Part shown: piece after piece, positions 44,586 through 54,829 of the stretch
How the letters are laid out: each line of letters begins with the position of its first letter
Numbering within the stretch: the first letter of the stretch is position 1
Assembly: GCF_030407455.1 (NCBI RefSeq)
Contig: NZ_JASDDJ010000015.1
Location: 1 to 59,757 of the forward strand
From: Psychrobacter sp. 5A.1
GTDB taxonomy: Bacteria; Pseudomonadota; Gammaproteobacteria; Pseudomonadales; Moraxellaceae
Length of the DNA: 59,757 nucleotides
Direction of reading: 5' to 3'
Position numbers and translations under genes: made by a program
The notes under the pieces: model-generated
The model's input: the letters and a program-made list of their open reading frames with translations, nothing else
Told to the model about the DNA's origin: nothing
Databases searched by the model: none

Positions 44586-45470
44586 ATGAGTATCCACGGT
44601 ATTTTAGGTGAGCAAACCACTGATTATCCAACTGAGTATAGCCCAGAGACGCTATATTCTATCGCTCGAAGCATGGGACGTGATGCGATTGGCTGGCAAG
44701 ATGATAAGTTAACGGTTGGCGTTGATTGGTGGCAGGCATTTGAGATATCTTGGTTGAATACGCAAGGTATTTCGCAAGTGGCTATCGCGCGCTTTGCGAT
44801 TCCCGCTAGCTCAGCATTTATCGTTGAGTCAAAGTCGCTTAAGCTATATTTAAACAGTATCAATTTTACCGAATTTGCCATTTGGGCAGAGGTGCAAGCG
44901 CTGATTGCCAAAGACTTATCAGCCTGCGTACAAGCGGAAGTCACTGTTGAGCTATTTGGCTTAGATGATGAGCAAGGCAATGAGCAGTCGGGATTATTAA
45001 TTGCACAGCCTGAAGGGATTTGTATTGATGATGCCTTGGCAAACAGCAGTGAGAAAATTGCATTGTGTGAGCATCCTGATGCGTCATTGCTACATGATAA
45101 TAGAGCAGAAACGAGTAGCGAGAGCGTGATAAGTGGCAGCACTCAACCTTATACTTTTTATTCTAATTTGCTGCGTAGTAACTGTCCGGTGACCAATCAG
45201 CCAGATTGGGGAACGTTGGCCGTATCGATTACGACGGATAAGCCCGTTAATGCGGCTAATATATTGCGCTATATTTTAAGTTTCCGTCAGCATAATGGTT
45301 TTCATGAGCAATGTGTCGAGCAGATATTTGCTGATTTGAGTCGATATTATGAGCCAAGCGCCTTGATGGTTCGCGCATGGTACACGCGCCGAGGCGGTAT
45401 CGATATCAATCCTTGCCGTGTCAGTGATATAACTCTCCTGCCACAGCCAAGCCGTTTAATTCGACAGTAG
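44586..45470 (+). CDS. queF: NADPH-dependent 7-cyano-7-deazaguanine reductase
   Basis: Reduces preQ0 to preQ1 in queuosine synthesis of tRNA. 294 residues, long bimodular form as in E. coli. The QueF motif ESKSLKLYLNSIN lies near residues 81-93; the catalytic Cys near residue 200 in RSNCPVTNQPDWG; HNGFHEQCVEQIF supplies the substrate Glu. An extra acidic linker (residues 140-180) lies between the halves. AAGG precedes the ATG. It is convergent with proS. Confidence 0.93.
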   Translation: MSIHGILGEQTTDYPTEYSPETLYSIARSMGRDAIGWQDDKLTVGVDWWQAFEISWLNTQGISQVAIARFAIPASSAFIVESKSLKLYLNSINFTEFAIWAEVQALIAKDLSACVQAEVTVELFGLDDEQGNEQSGLLIAQPEGICIDDALANSSEKIALCEHPDASLLHDNRAETSSESVISGSTQPYTFYSNLLRSNCPVTNQPDWGTLAVSITTDKPVNAANILRYILSFRQHNGFHEQCVEQIFADLSRYYEPSALMVRAWYTRRGGIDINPCRVSDITLLPQPSRLIRQ

Positions 45471-45511
45471 GCTAAGAGTGCTGTGTCTTTAGAGTTTTCT
45501 CAATTATTAAA

Positions 45512-45550
45512 AAAAAGCGCCTATCTCATTCAATGAAATAGGCGCTTTTT
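45512..45550. terminator. Bidirectional terminator between queF and proS
   Basis: AAAAAGCGCCTAT plus TCATT pair with ATGA plus ATAGGCGCTTTTT, one internal mismatch and a short loop; both sides are A- or T-rich. Confidence 0.9.
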
Positions 45551-45574
45551 ATGGCACAGTTTTTAAGATTAAAA

Positions 45575-47293
45575 CTATTTACCGCTTACTTTTGCCATGA
45601 CTTCTTCACGGCTTAGCATTTGCTTTTCTGCTTCACGGCGATTGACGTATTCGTACTTGCCTTCAGCCAAGTTACGGTCTGAAACCACGATACGATGTGG
45701 AATACCAATCAATTCGAGATCAGCAAACTTAACGCCTGGACGTTCATTACGATCATCTAGCAACACGTTAATGCCTTGCGCTTTTAATTCTTCATACAAC
45801 GCTGTGGCAGTCTGCATGACGGTCTCTTCTTTTGACTTCATCGGTATGATAGCGACTTCAAAAGGAGCGATTGAATCATTAACCGTTGGCGTCTTCGGCC
45901 ACATGATACCGTTTTCATCATTATTCTGCTCGATAGCAGCAGCGATGATACGGCTTACACCAATACCGTAGCAACCCATCATTAGCGTGACGGGTTTGCC
46001 ATCTTCACCAGAAACGCGGCAATTCATGGCTTGCGAGTATTTATCACCCAACTGGAAGATGTGACCGACTTCGATACCACGTTTGATTTTCAGCGTGCCT
46101 TTACCGTCAGGAGATGGATCGCCTTCTTGCACGTTGCGAACATCGACGATGCGAGTAATACGTATATCACGTGCCCAGTTCATACCGATGGTATGTTTGT
46201 TCACTTCATTGGCACCGCAGACAAAGTCTGACAACGTAGCTGCTGAACGATCGACAAAGACAGGCATGTCTAGGTCAACACCGATGTAACCTTTGTGCAA
46301 ACCAGCTGCTTTTAGCTCTTCATCAGAGGCTAGCGTCAGTGGTACATTGGCTTCTTCGATTTTTTCAGCTTTAATGGTATTGAGCTGATGATCACCGCGC
46401 AACACGATAGCTATCAGTTGTGGCTCATCGTCTTCAGTATGACCGTGGACGATTAAGGTTTTGACTGTGGTTTCTAACGGCACATCTAGGTGCTCAGCTA
46501 CCATTTTACAGCTGGTCATATCTTCTGTTAAGACGTCTTCGCGCTCCATTTTTGGCGGTTGACGCTCTGCAGTGCTTACCGATTCAGCCAGCTCAACGTT
46601 GGCCGCATAATCAGAAGAATCTGAGAACGCGATATCGTCTTCACCACTGTCTGCCAATACATGGAACTCATGAGAAGCAAAACCACCGATAGAACCTGTA
46701 TCCGCTTGTACTGCACGGAAATCCAAACCCAAACGGGTAAAGATGCGCGTATAAGCGTCATACATATCATGGTACGTTTTGGCCAATGAGGCTTGATCCA
46801 CATGGAATGAATAAGCATCTTTCATCGTAAATTCACGTGCGCGCATCACACCAAAGCGTGGACGAATCTCATCACGGAATTTGTTTTGAATTTGAAAGAA
46901 AGTAATCGGTAGCTGTTTATAACTACGTAGCTCACCTTGGGCAAGATTGGTGATGACTTCTTCATGCGTTGGACCAAGCACAAAATCACGATCATGACGG
47001 TCTTTGAAACGCAAAAGCTCAGGACCATAATCGTCAAAACGACCGGTCGTTTGCCAGAGTTCGGCAGGCTGAGTCATCGGCATGAGCACTTCTTGGGCAC
47101 CAACTTCTTGCATCTCTTCACGAACAATACGTTCGACCTTTTGCAAGATGCGTAGCCCCATGGGCAGCCAAATATACAACCCAGAAGCAATCTTTCGGAT
47201 AAGACCAGCACGCACCATCAATTGGCTTGAGGCGATGTCGGCATCACTTGGGGTTTCTTTTAGTGTGGCAAATAAAAATTGACTGGCTTTCAT
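45575..47293 (-). CDS. proS: Prolyl-tRNA synthetase (bacterial type with editing domain)
   Basis: 572 residues. Class II core with [20 protein letters not shown] (motif near residues 28-46), [36 protein letters not shown] (motif 2), the YbaK-type editing insertion (residues 225-385) and motif 3 [11 protein letters not shown]. The C-terminal anticodon domain has [20 protein letters not shown]. Full length. It charges tRNA-Pro. Confidence 0.97.
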   Translation of the reverse strand: MKASQFLFATLKETPSDADIASSQLMVRAGLIRKIASGLYIWLPMGLRILQKVERIVREEMQEVGAQEVLMPMTQPAELWQTTGRFDDYGPELLRFKDRHDRDFVLGPTHEEVITNLAQGELRSYKQLPITFFQIQNKFRDEIRPRFGVMRAREFTMKDAYSFHVDQASLAKTYHDMYDAYTRIFTRLGLDFRAVQADTGSIGGFASHEFHVLADSGEDDIAFSDSSDYAANVELAESVSTAERQPPKMEREDVLTEDMTSCKMVAEHLDVPLETTVKTLIVHGHTEDDEPQLIAIVLRGDHQLNTIKAEKIEEANVPLTLASDEELKAAGLHKGYIGVDLDMPVFVDRSAATLSDFVCGANEVNKHTIGMNWARDIRITRIVDVRNVQEGDPSPDGKGTLKIKRGIEVGHIFQLGDKYSQAMNCRVSGEDGKPVTLMMGCYGIGVSRIIAAAIEQNNDENGIMWPKTPTVNDSIAPFEVAIIPMKSKEETVMQTATALYEELKAQGINVLLDDRNERPGVKFADLELIGIPHRIVVSDRNLAEGKYEYVNRREAEKQMLSREEVMAKVSGK

Positions 47294-48047
47294 AAATAAA
47301 GCGTAACCTTATCAACGATAAAAAATAAGAAGAAATAGTAGGATGTTGAGCGTGTGGCTAATCGTTTCATGGCCGCCGCAAGCTTACCTTTATTACTTAG
47401 CAATAATCTAGGGTACTTCCTAGTGACTAACATTCAGCGACTAACATGCTCATATAAAAAGCATATCAGTAAAAACCACTCTTATAAAAGAGAGGCAAAT
47501 TTGGATTGATGTATCAAGATGCCGAAACACAAAATATTCAGGCCAAAAGCCTGATAAATACTTTGATACTGACATTTTATTCATACAATCTGACTATGTT
47601 AGGTAAAGTTTGCCTAAGACGCAATGACTTTCTGTTTTTTAAGACCGAACATTGCATAAAGGTAGCGATGAGGTTGTTATAACTCGATTATTTACCAGTT
47701 TTGAGCCTATTTTTAGCAAATCTTGACGAATTTTTTGACTAGGGCGTGTCCTCATTTTAAAAATGGTGATAAAAATGAGATAAATTGCAGTCAAACAAGG
47801 AAAATGGCGCAGATAATATCGAGATATTAGTCAGCTATTTGACACCGTTTGGCAAGATTTAGCCATTTTTAACCCATTTAGATAACTATCGATTGAATTG
47901 AGGACACGCCCTAACAACGCATCAGTAATTATGTAGGGTATTGGTAGCTATTACTTGAAGTTACTGCACAAAAGTAGCATTTACTATTTAGAACGTGATT
48001 TTTCGTATGGTGATAAAAATAAACGACAAAACTTTGAGGATACTTAG
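47294..48047. other. Intergenic region upstream of proS with MITE
   Basis: About 750 bases: proS leader and promoter on the left, the third MITE copy at 47741-47912, and the promoter of the DUF4230 gene at the right. No further gene seen. Confidence 0.5.
47741..47912 (+). mobile_element. 172-bp MITE-like element, copy 3
   Basis: Same orientation as copy 2 (11854) and nearly identical to it; ends AGGGCGTGTCC and GGACACGCCCT, flanked by CT and AA. It ends about 135 bases upstream of the next gene and could affect its promoter. Confidence 0.85.
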
Positions 48048-48797
48048 ATGAATAGCCCTGATAATCGATCTTCTGTTAATGCTAATAAGACCAATCCACA
48101 AGGCAAAAAACCCATCGCAATGATGTCGTGGGTTGTGTTGCTTATCGGTTTAATAGCTATCGTTTTTGCGATTTATAGTGTTCAAAACAGCACCAAAGAA
48201 GCGCCGATAGAAACCATCACTCGTGAAGGCGTGGTTACTCAAATCCAGCAGCTTAATCGCTTACATACAGTGGCATTCAGTGTCGATACGGTGATTACGA
48301 GCGAACGATCAGGCAGCTGGATGAAGCTGTGGCAAGATGAGCAAAAAGGATTATTTATTGCGCATGGACGTGTTGAGGCAGGGGTTGACCTGAGTGCATT
48401 GACGCCTGAGATGGTACGAGTGGTTCAACCTGTTGCTCCTGATGTAAATGATGACCAAACATCGGAAGCTAACACGATGGCATCGACCATGCCACAGATT
48501 AATATCACCTTACCACCATCAGAGATATTTTCGGTGTATTTAGACGATATTGAGATTTATGATTGGCAGACTGGTGCGTTTGGTATGATGCAAGTCGATC
48601 CAAAGATATTTGACCAAGCGCAGAGTATGGCCAAAAAAGAAGTCCTCGAACGCGCCTGCCGCGGTGATGTGATGACGATGGCTCTACAAAATGCGCAGAC
48701 GCAGTTGCAGCAACTGTTTGCGCTGACAGGTGCGGTCGTTACGGTGACCACACAAGGTGCAGGTGCATGTCAGTTTCCATCGGTTACAAATGGCTAA
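48048..48797 (+). CDS. DUF4230-family membrane-anchored protein
   Basis: 249 residues. A polar Ser/Asn-rich start, one membrane segment (about residues 25-45), then an extracytoplasmic domain with VTQIQQLNRLHTVAFSVDTVI and IFSVYLDDIEIYDWQTGAFG. The pattern (early repeat of IT.I..L..L, then FS V.L.....D) fits DUF4230. Function unknown. GAGGA precedes the ATG. Confidence 0.8.
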   Translation: MNSPDNRSSVNANKTNPQGKKPIAMMSWVVLLIGLIAIVFAIYSVQNSTKEAPIETITREGVVTQIQQLNRLHTVAFSVDTVITSERSGSWMKLWQDEQKGLFIAHGRVEAGVDLSALTPEMVRVVQPVAPDVNDDQTSEANTMASTMPQINITLPPSEIFSVYLDDIEIYDWQTGAFGMMQVDPKIFDQAQSMAKKEVLERACRGDVMTMALQNAQTQLQQLFALTGAVVTVTTQGAGACQFPSVTNG

Positions 48798-48820
48798 TCT
48801 ACTGTTTATTTTCCCTCAAA

Positions 48821-50455
48821 TTAGCTTTCTTTCTTAAACTCAGCAATGGTTAATAGGCGTGCTGCTTTATGCTCAACCATTGGCACAGGGTAGTCTGTAT
48901 CGGCGAAGTCTCCTTTTTTACCGAGTGCTTTACGCATTTTCTCTTCTGAGTGCAGGATAGTAGCAGGTATGTCTTTTAGCTCAGGTAGCCAAGTCTTAAT
49001 AAACTCGCCCTTTGCATCATGGGTTTTGGCTTGGCTAAAAGGGTTCATAATGCGGAAGTAGGGCGCTGAGTCAGTACCCGTAGAAGCGCTCCATTGCCAG
49101 CCGCCATTGTTAGACGCAAAGTCTCCATCTATCAGCTGCTGCATAAAGTAGCGCTCGCCCCAGCGCCAATCAATCAGTAAGTCTTTGGTCAAAAACATCG
49201 CCGTCACCATCCGCAGGCGATTGTGCATAAACCCTGTTGCATTTAGACAGCGCATCGCGGCATCAACCAACGGTACACCTGTCATGCCTTTGCACCATGC
49301 ATTAAAGTCATCAGTGTTGTATGACCAATTAATCTTAGTATCAGTCTCATGCTTATACGCTTGATGGCGAATCAGCTCTGGCTTATAGTCCAAGACATGA
49401 CGATAAAAATCGCGCCATGCTAGCTCACTTATCCAGCGATTGATGTCATTGTTGTCGCTATCATTACCGTGCAATTTTTCTTGGGCTTTATGTGCTTGTA
49501 GATAGCAAAGTCTGGGGCTGATTGCGCCAATAGTGAGGTAAGCCGATAACTGACTGGTCGCATGCAAGCTAGGCACATCACGACTCACATCATAATTGTT
49601 GATATCCTCAGCGATAAAGTCCTCTAAACGCTGGCAAGCTGCTGTTTCGCCAGCAGGATAGTCATTATGAGCATTTTCGAGTTGGGTGCTTGCATCTGTA
49701 TTATTATCAGTTTCATTGCTGTTTAACTGTTTTTGATAGGCGTTGACCGTTTTTGTGCTGAGACTTTCTATCTCTGCCACCGTCTTTGCCGCGTTTTCTG
49801 TCGGCTCTAAAGTCACGTTATTATTGTCACTAACAGCGGGTGCTTCATGCATTTGTATATCACTAACCTCCAAGGTGTGTCGCCATTTTTTATAGAACGG
49901 CGTAAACACTTGATACATGCTGTCGCCATCGTTGGTCGTAATGGTTTGCGGTGGCAAGATACATTGATCATGCCAGCGTACAAACTCAATATCGCTTTTT
50001 GCCAGTTGCTCAGTTAATTGTTCATCACGATCGATTTCGTTACCTTCATACTCATGATTGGCCATGATAGCACTGATATTATTGGCATTGCAGATAGTTA
50101 ATAGCGCATCAATAGAGTCAGAGAAACTTGGACAAACTTGGACTGTTAATTTTATATTTAATTGTTCTTGTAAGGCTTTTGCGAGGATAGGCAAGGTACG
50201 GGCGATGTGATCGACTTGCACAAGCGACGTATCATGCGCTTGCCATTGCTTAGGTGTGAGAAAGAATATGGCACTGACTCGTGCATTATCTTCGTTTGCC
50301 CGTTCACAAATAGCTGCCAAGGCGGTATTATCATGAACTCGTAGGTCACGACGAAACCACATCAAGTAATGTGGCGGATTTGCACTAGTTGCCGTACCAC
50401 CATCACTGTCGTTGCAGTCAGTTGGATTGGCCGTTGCCGATGCAGTCTGAGACAT
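48821..50455 (-). CDS. phrB: Deoxyribodipyrimidine photolyase
   Basis: 544 residues. The N-terminal alpha/beta domain starts LMWFRRDLRVHDNTALAA after a 30-residue Ser/Thr/Asn-rich leader. The FAD-binding C-terminal domain has LAWRDFYRHVLDYKPEL, WCKGMTGVPLVDAAMRCLNATG, MHNRLRMVTAMFLTKDLLIDWRWGE and GGWQWSASTGTDSAPYFRIMNP. Repairs cyclobutane pyrimidine dimers with light. A low-complexity Asn/Thr/Glu-rich insert (about residues 205-270) lies between the domains. The leader may mean that the true start is later, but no better Met is seen. Confidence 0.94.
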   Translation of the reverse strand: MSQTASATANPTDCNDSDGGTATSANPPHYLMWFRRDLRVHDNTALAAICERANEDNARVSAIFFLTPKQWQAHDTSLVQVDHIARTLPILAKALQEQLNIKLTVQVCPSFSDSIDALLTICNANNISAIMANHEYEGNEIDRDEQLTEQLAKSDIEFVRWHDQCILPPQTITTNDGDSMYQVFTPFYKKWRHTLEVSDIQMHEAPAVSDNNNVTLEPTENAAKTVAEIESLSTKTVNAYQKQLNSNETDNNTDASTQLENAHNDYPAGETAACQRLEDFIAEDINNYDVSRDVPSLHATSQLSAYLTIGAISPRLCYLQAHKAQEKLHGNDSDNNDINRWISELAWRDFYRHVLDYKPELIRHQAYKHETDTKINWSYNTDDFNAWCKGMTGVPLVDAAMRCLNATGFMHNRLRMVTAMFLTKDLLIDWRWGERYFMQQLIDGDFASNNGGWQWSASTGTDSAPYFRIMNPFSQAKTHDAKGEFIKTWLPELKDIPATILHSEEKMRKALGKKGDFADTDYPVPMVEHKAARLLTIAEFKKES

Positions 50456-50669
50456 TCAAGTATTCCTATATTAATCAATCGCAATCATAAACAAAACTGA
50501 GAATAAAAGTATGCTAGGATAAGTTTTTGGATGCAATTCATTTGCAGTCTGATTAACAAATCACCCTATTTAATCGTTAGCGTTGGCAATTGACATTTGC
50601 GCGCCGTCAATTTAGCCAATGTTAGTAGAGCTCAGTCATACTAATAAGTATCATGTTTAAGGTCACGAA

Positions 50670-51353
50670 ATGCACGTCAAGTTCTGCGGTTTTACTCAGC
50701 TTAGTGATATACAGACTGCGACACAGTTAGGTGTTGATGCGGTCGGCTTGGTGTTTTATCCGCCCAGTCCGCGTGCCGTGACGCTAGCGCAAGCCCAAGT
50801 ATTAAGTACTGCTTTGCCTGCTTTTGTGAGCGTGGTGGCTTTGGTGGTCAATATGCCTCAAGATGAATTGGTCGAGCTGGCAGACACTGTGCCTTTTGAT
50901 ATCATACAATTCCACGGTGATGAAAGTCCTGAGCAATGTCAGCAGCTGGCGAGCACAGTCAATAAACGCTGGATTAAAGCGTTGCGCGTCAATGCCGATA
51001 CGGACAGTGCTGCTAGCGTGCACGCTCAGATTGACGAGTTTGCCCAAGCAGGAGCGAGCAGTATTTTATTAGATGCCTACCATCAGCATAAATACGGTGG
51101 TACTGGCGCACGCTTTGATTGGAGTCTCATACCCCAAGACAGCTCGCTACCAATTATCTTAGCGGGTGGACTGGATGCCGAAAATATCGCGGCGACTTTA
51201 GAGCTGCCTATTTATGCAGTCGATGTCAGCGGTGGTATTGAGGTAGATAAAGGTAAAAAAGATCCTGCAAAAATGCGTGCCTTTATGAAAGCGGTAAAAC
51301 GCGACCGATGGCAAAACGCGACGCCTAGCGAACCTTCGAACACAAGTAGCTAG
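50670..51353 (+). CDS. trpF: Phosphoribosylanthranilate isomerase
   Basis: 227 residues. TIM barrel with KFCGFTQ at residues 4-10 (the usual KICG Cys), DAVGLVFYPPSPRAVT, FHGDE near residue 88, the catalytic Asp in ILLDAYHQHKYGGTG near residue 135 and ILAGGLDAENI. Third step after anthranilate in tryptophan synthesis. First gene of a trpF-trpB-(insert)-trpA run. Confidence 0.96.
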   Translation: MHVKFCGFTQLSDIQTATQLGVDAVGLVFYPPSPRAVTLAQAQVLSTALPAFVSVVALVVNMPQDELVELADTVPFDIIQFHGDESPEQCQQLASTVNKRWIKALRVNADTDSAASVHAQIDEFAQAGASSILLDAYHQHKYGGTGARFDWSLIPQDSSLPIILAGGLDAENIAATLELPIYAVDVSGGIEVDKGKKDPAKMRAFMKAVKRDRWQNATPSEPSNTSS

Positions 51354-51439
51354 TTTTATATCAGCTCAACAGCTCGCTGCTTAAACTATTTCTCCCTTAT
51401 TTATTCTAAAAAATACCACTTATTACAGTAGGAATTACC

Positions 51440-52714
51440 ATGAGTCATGTCGATAACAATAATTTATCTGCTACCGCACAAGCTATCAATACCTTTACCA
51501 ATCCAGCGGACGTACAGGATTTTAATCAATACCCTGATGCCCGTGGACATTTTGGCGTACATGGCGGTCGCTTTGTCTCTGAAACGTTGATGGCCGCCCT
51601 AGAAGAGCTAGAGGCGCTATACACCAAAGTAAAAGCCGATCCTGCATTCTGGGAAGAGTATCACAATGATTTGGTCAATTATGTCGGTCGCCCAACGCCG
51701 CTTTATCATGCTAAACGCCTGAGTGATGAGATTGGTGGGGCTCAGATTTATTTTAAACGTGAAGATTTAAACCATACTGGCGCACACAAAGTTAATAACA
51801 CCATCGGACAAGCACTGCTTGCCAAAATGTGTGGCAAGAAACGTATCATCGCTGAGACTGGCGCAGGACAGCATGGTGTAGCGACAGCGACGATTGCAGC
51901 CCGTTTAGGTCTTGAGTGTATCGTTTATATGGGTGCGGACGATGTTGAGCGTCAAAAGATGAACGTCTATCGCATGCGCTTGCTCGGTGCGACAGTTGTG
52001 CCGGTGACTTCTGGCTCACGTACGCTCAAAGACGCGATGAACGAAGCCATGCGCGACTGGGTCACCAACGTCGATAGCACGTATTACATCATCGGTACGG
52101 TTGCAGGCCCACATCCTTATCCGCTACTGGTGCGTGATTTCCAAGCAATCATTGGTAAAGAAGCCCGCATCCAGCATCTAGAAAAAACAGGCAAATTACC
52201 AGATGCATTGGTTGCTTGTGTCGGTGGTGGCTCAAACGCGATTGGTCTGTTCTTTGACTTCCTAAATGATACTGAGGTCAAAATGTATGGCGTCGAAGCA
52301 ACCGGTGATGGCATCGAAACCGGTCGCCACTCAGCACCACTAGCGGCTGGTCGTATCGGCGTGCTACATGGCAACCGTACTTACTTAATGGCAGATGATG
52401 ATGGTCAAATCCAAGAGACGCATTCTATCTCAGCCGGACTGGATTATCCTGGTGTTGGCCCTGAGCATAGCTTCCTAAAAGACATGAAGCGTGTTGAATA
52501 TGTCGGCTGTACGGACAAAGAATCGTTAGAAGGTTTCCATGAAGCCACGCGCAAAGAAGGCATCATTCCTGCGCTTGAGTCTGCCCATGCTGTCGCTTAT
52601 GCACTGAAGCTGGCTAAAACCATGACCCCTGATCAGACGATTATCGTCAATATGTCAGGTCGCGGTGATAAGGATTTGCATTCAGTGATGAAGGCAGAAG
52701 GGATTGAACTGTAA
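51440..52714 (+). CDS. trpB: Tryptophan synthase beta subunit
   Basis: 424 residues. PLP-binding Lys117 in [31 protein letters not shown] at the start and the phosphate-binding loop [10 protein letters not shown] near residues 255-264. AGGA precedes the ATG. It joins indole with serine, and forms a complex with TrpA, whose gene normally follows directly but is here displaced by about 1 kb. Confidence 0.97.
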   Translation: MSHVDNNNLSATAQAINTFTNPADVQDFNQYPDARGHFGVHGGRFVSETLMAALEELEALYTKVKADPAFWEEYHNDLVNYVGRPTPLYHAKRLSDEIGGAQIYFKREDLNHTGAHKVNNTIGQALLAKMCGKKRIIAETGAGQHGVATATIAARLGLECIVYMGADDVERQKMNVYRMRLLGATVVPVTSGSRTLKDAMNEAMRDWVTNVDSTYYIIGTVAGPHPYPLLVRDFQAIIGKEARIQHLEKTGKLPDALVACVGGGSNAIGLFFDFLNDTEVKMYGVEATGDGIETGRHSAPLAAGRIGVLHGNRTYLMADDDGQIQETHSISAGLDYPGVGPEHSFLKDMKRVEYVGCTDKESLEGFHEATRKEGIIPALESAHAVAYALKLAKTMTPDQTIIVNMSGRGDKDLHSVMKAEGIEL

Positions 52715-52745
52715 AAGCTGTCTTATGATGGAAAAGGATACTCAA

Positions 52746-53681
52746 ATGTCTTCAAGAAAAATACCATACGCAATGTATTCTGATAACTGGACTTACTCGA
52801 TAGAAAACTATGCCGAGCTGTTAAAAAAACATGAGGCAGTTACTTCAAATGAGTATATTCATGATGTTATGTATGAGAAAATATTTTGTCCAATGTGTTT
52901 CACACCTTTAACAAGAACACCCTTGGTAGAATCTCGTTCAAGAAATAACGTATTAGCATATTTTAAACATCTGCCCTCGTATTCACATATTAATTGTATG
53001 TATAGGGCAAATAAAGGTGAAGGTCTAAATTATGTCAATGAAGAAGAGGCTAAAGAAGCTGTAGATAATGAACAATTAGTCGTTATAGATAGCTTTATGA
53101 AGGAAGTCCCTGAAGTTAACAATGTTGACGATGATGAAGATTGCTACGACTCTTTGATAGAGGATATAGATGGTCCTACTACGGATGTCTCAATAAGTAG
53201 ACATACAGGAGAAAAATTTTCCTTACCCTCCAAGGTAACATCCGTTAGAGCCATATGTAGAAATTTTTCAAAAAATTTATATAAAGGCTACTACCTGCCC
53301 AATTCTAATATAGCTCTACCGTTGAGTGATTTACTAAATGATGTGAGTGATATCAAAGCAGAAGATAATGATAGCAAACTCTATATAGGAAAGATTACAA
53401 GATCTGATCATCAGGGCAAAGAAAAACGAGATAATAACATAAGAATGACTTTTCTATCTTTCAAAAAAGGTGGAGGTTATGCAGATTTTTGTATTAAAGA
53501 AGAGCATTCATTACAAGCTAAACATGGAATTGATGATAACTCTGTTGGTAGATACGTCATCTTTTATGGCAAGATAGAAGAGAGCGGCGTTGGTTTATGT
53601 GTCACCGACCTGAGTTACGGTGAACTGTCCTTGTTACCTAAAAAATATAACACTATAGTTCAAGAGCTATACGATTTATAA
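52746..53681 (+). CDS. Unknown protein with CoiA-like zinc finger, inserted between trpB and trpA
   Basis: 311 residues from the ATG at 52746 (AAGGA eight bases upstream; the frame is open to 52704, overlapping trpB). The N-terminal part has FCPMCFTPLTRTP followed by AYFKHLPSYSHINC, a CxxC...H...C pattern similar to the start of CoiA-type nuclease proteins. An acidic middle (VNNVDDDEDCYDSLIEDIDG) and a C-terminal beta-rich part of about 150 residues with RMTFLSFKKGGGYADFCI follow. Base composition is much more AT-rich than trpB or trpA, indicating recent gain. Function unknown. Confidence 0.75.
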   Translation: MSSRKIPYAMYSDNWTYSIENYAELLKKHEAVTSNEYIHDVMYEKIFCPMCFTPLTRTPLVESRSRNNVLAYFKHLPSYSHINCMYRANKGEGLNYVNEEEAKEAVDNEQLVVIDSFMKEVPEVNNVDDDEDCYDSLIEDIDGPTTDVSISRHTGEKFSLPSKVTSVRAICRNFSKNLYKGYYLPNSNIALPLSDLLNDVSDIKAEDNDSKLYIGKITRSDHQGKEKRDNNIRMTFLSFKKGGGYADFCIKEEHSLQAKHGIDDNSVGRYVIFYGKIEESGVGLCVTDLSYGELSLLPKKYNTIVQELYDL

Positions 53682-53742
53682 AATTCTTTTATGGCAACAT
53701 TCATTAATACCTACAAAATGAGTATAACTTTTGGATTTTGAT

Positions 53743-54585
53743 ATGAGCACTATCAACAATAGCACCAGAATTGAAAGCACTTTTGAAACCTTAAAATCAC
53801 AAAACAAAAAAGCCCTTATTCCCTATGTAATGGCAGGTGATCCTAATCCGACCACGACAGTCGGCTTGCTACATGACTTAGTGAAGCATGGCGCAGATAT
53901 GATCGAAGTTGGCTTGCCATTCTCTGATCCGATGGCAGATGGTCCTGTGGTTGCGTTGGCAGGCGAACGCGCATTAGCAGCAGGGACGAGTACTCGTGAT
54001 GCACTAAAAATGGTCGAAGAGTTTCGTCAAACAGACACGCAGACGCCAATTATCCTGATGGGTTATCTCAATCCAGTTGAAATCATTGGTTATGATAACT
54101 TCGTGGCGCTATGTGAGCAGTCAGGTGTTGACGGTATTTTGATGGTTGATTTGCCACCAGCCGAGGCAGGTAGTTTCACGCAGCACTTGACCGATCATTC
54201 GATGAATGAGATTTTCTTATTATCGCCGACGACTTTGCCCGAGCGCCGTGAGCAAGTATTGACGCATTGTGGCGGTTATATCTATTATGTGTCGCTAAAG
54301 GGCGTAACTGGTTCAGCCACGCTCGATACTGATGCTGTCGCGACTCAAGTTCAAGCCATCAAAGCTGAGACGGATTTGCCAGTATGCGTCGGTTTCGGTA
54401 TCCGTGATGGTGCCTCTGCCAAAGCGATTGGTACACATGCAGATGGCGTGATTGTTGGCAGTGCGCTGGTACAGAACTTTGCTGATATAGATGCCAATGA
54501 TGCCGATGCTGTTGCAGCCGCACAGCGAAAAATCATGGCTAAAATGGACGAACTCCGCGGTGCACTTGACAGTTTGAGTGCCTGA
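53743..54585 (+). CDS. trpA: Tryptophan synthase alpha subunit
   Basis: 280 residues from the ATG at 53743. TIM barrel with ALIPYVMAGDPNP, the catalytic Glu in MIEVGLPFSDPMADGP near residue 50, the catalytic Asp in GILMVDLPP near residue 130 and VCVGFGIRDG. It splits indole-3-glycerol phosphate to give indole for TrpB. Start codons four residues earlier are possible but lack a ribosome site. Confidence 0.96.
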   Translation: MSTINNSTRIESTFETLKSQNKKALIPYVMAGDPNPTTTVGLLHDLVKHGADMIEVGLPFSDPMADGPVVALAGERALAAGTSTRDALKMVEEFRQTDTQTPIILMGYLNPVEIIGYDNFVALCEQSGVDGILMVDLPPAEAGSFTQHLTDHSMNEIFLLSPTTLPERREQVLTHCGGYIYYVSLKGVTGSATLDTDAVATQVQAIKAETDLPVCVGFGIRDGASAKAIGTHADGVIVGSALVQNFADIDANDADAVAAAQRKIMAKMDELRGALDSLSA

Positions 54586-54706
54586 GGTAGATAGAGTTAA
54601 GTTATTGCTATTTAAGTTATCGCCCATTGCTAATAACGTTGTTTATAAACAGTAAGGTCCATAAATAACAATGTTTATAAAGACGTTGTCAAATGACTTT
54701 GCTAAA

Positions 54707-54730
54707 GTTAGTTTACGTGTGTAAACTAAC
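54707..54730. promoter_or_regulatory. Perfect ten-base palindrome upstream of accD
   Basis: GTTAGTTTAC / GTAAACTAAC around GTGT, 100 bases before the accD start, with no T tract. More like an operator or leader hairpin than a terminator. Confidence 0.45.
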
Positions 54731-54829
54731 ATCACAATATAAATTGTTACAGTTTCGCGCAAGCGTGCCTTATAACTGCTCATGTTATGACTGTATGTGA
54801 CTTTTAAATTTACTCTTAGGGACAAGTGA

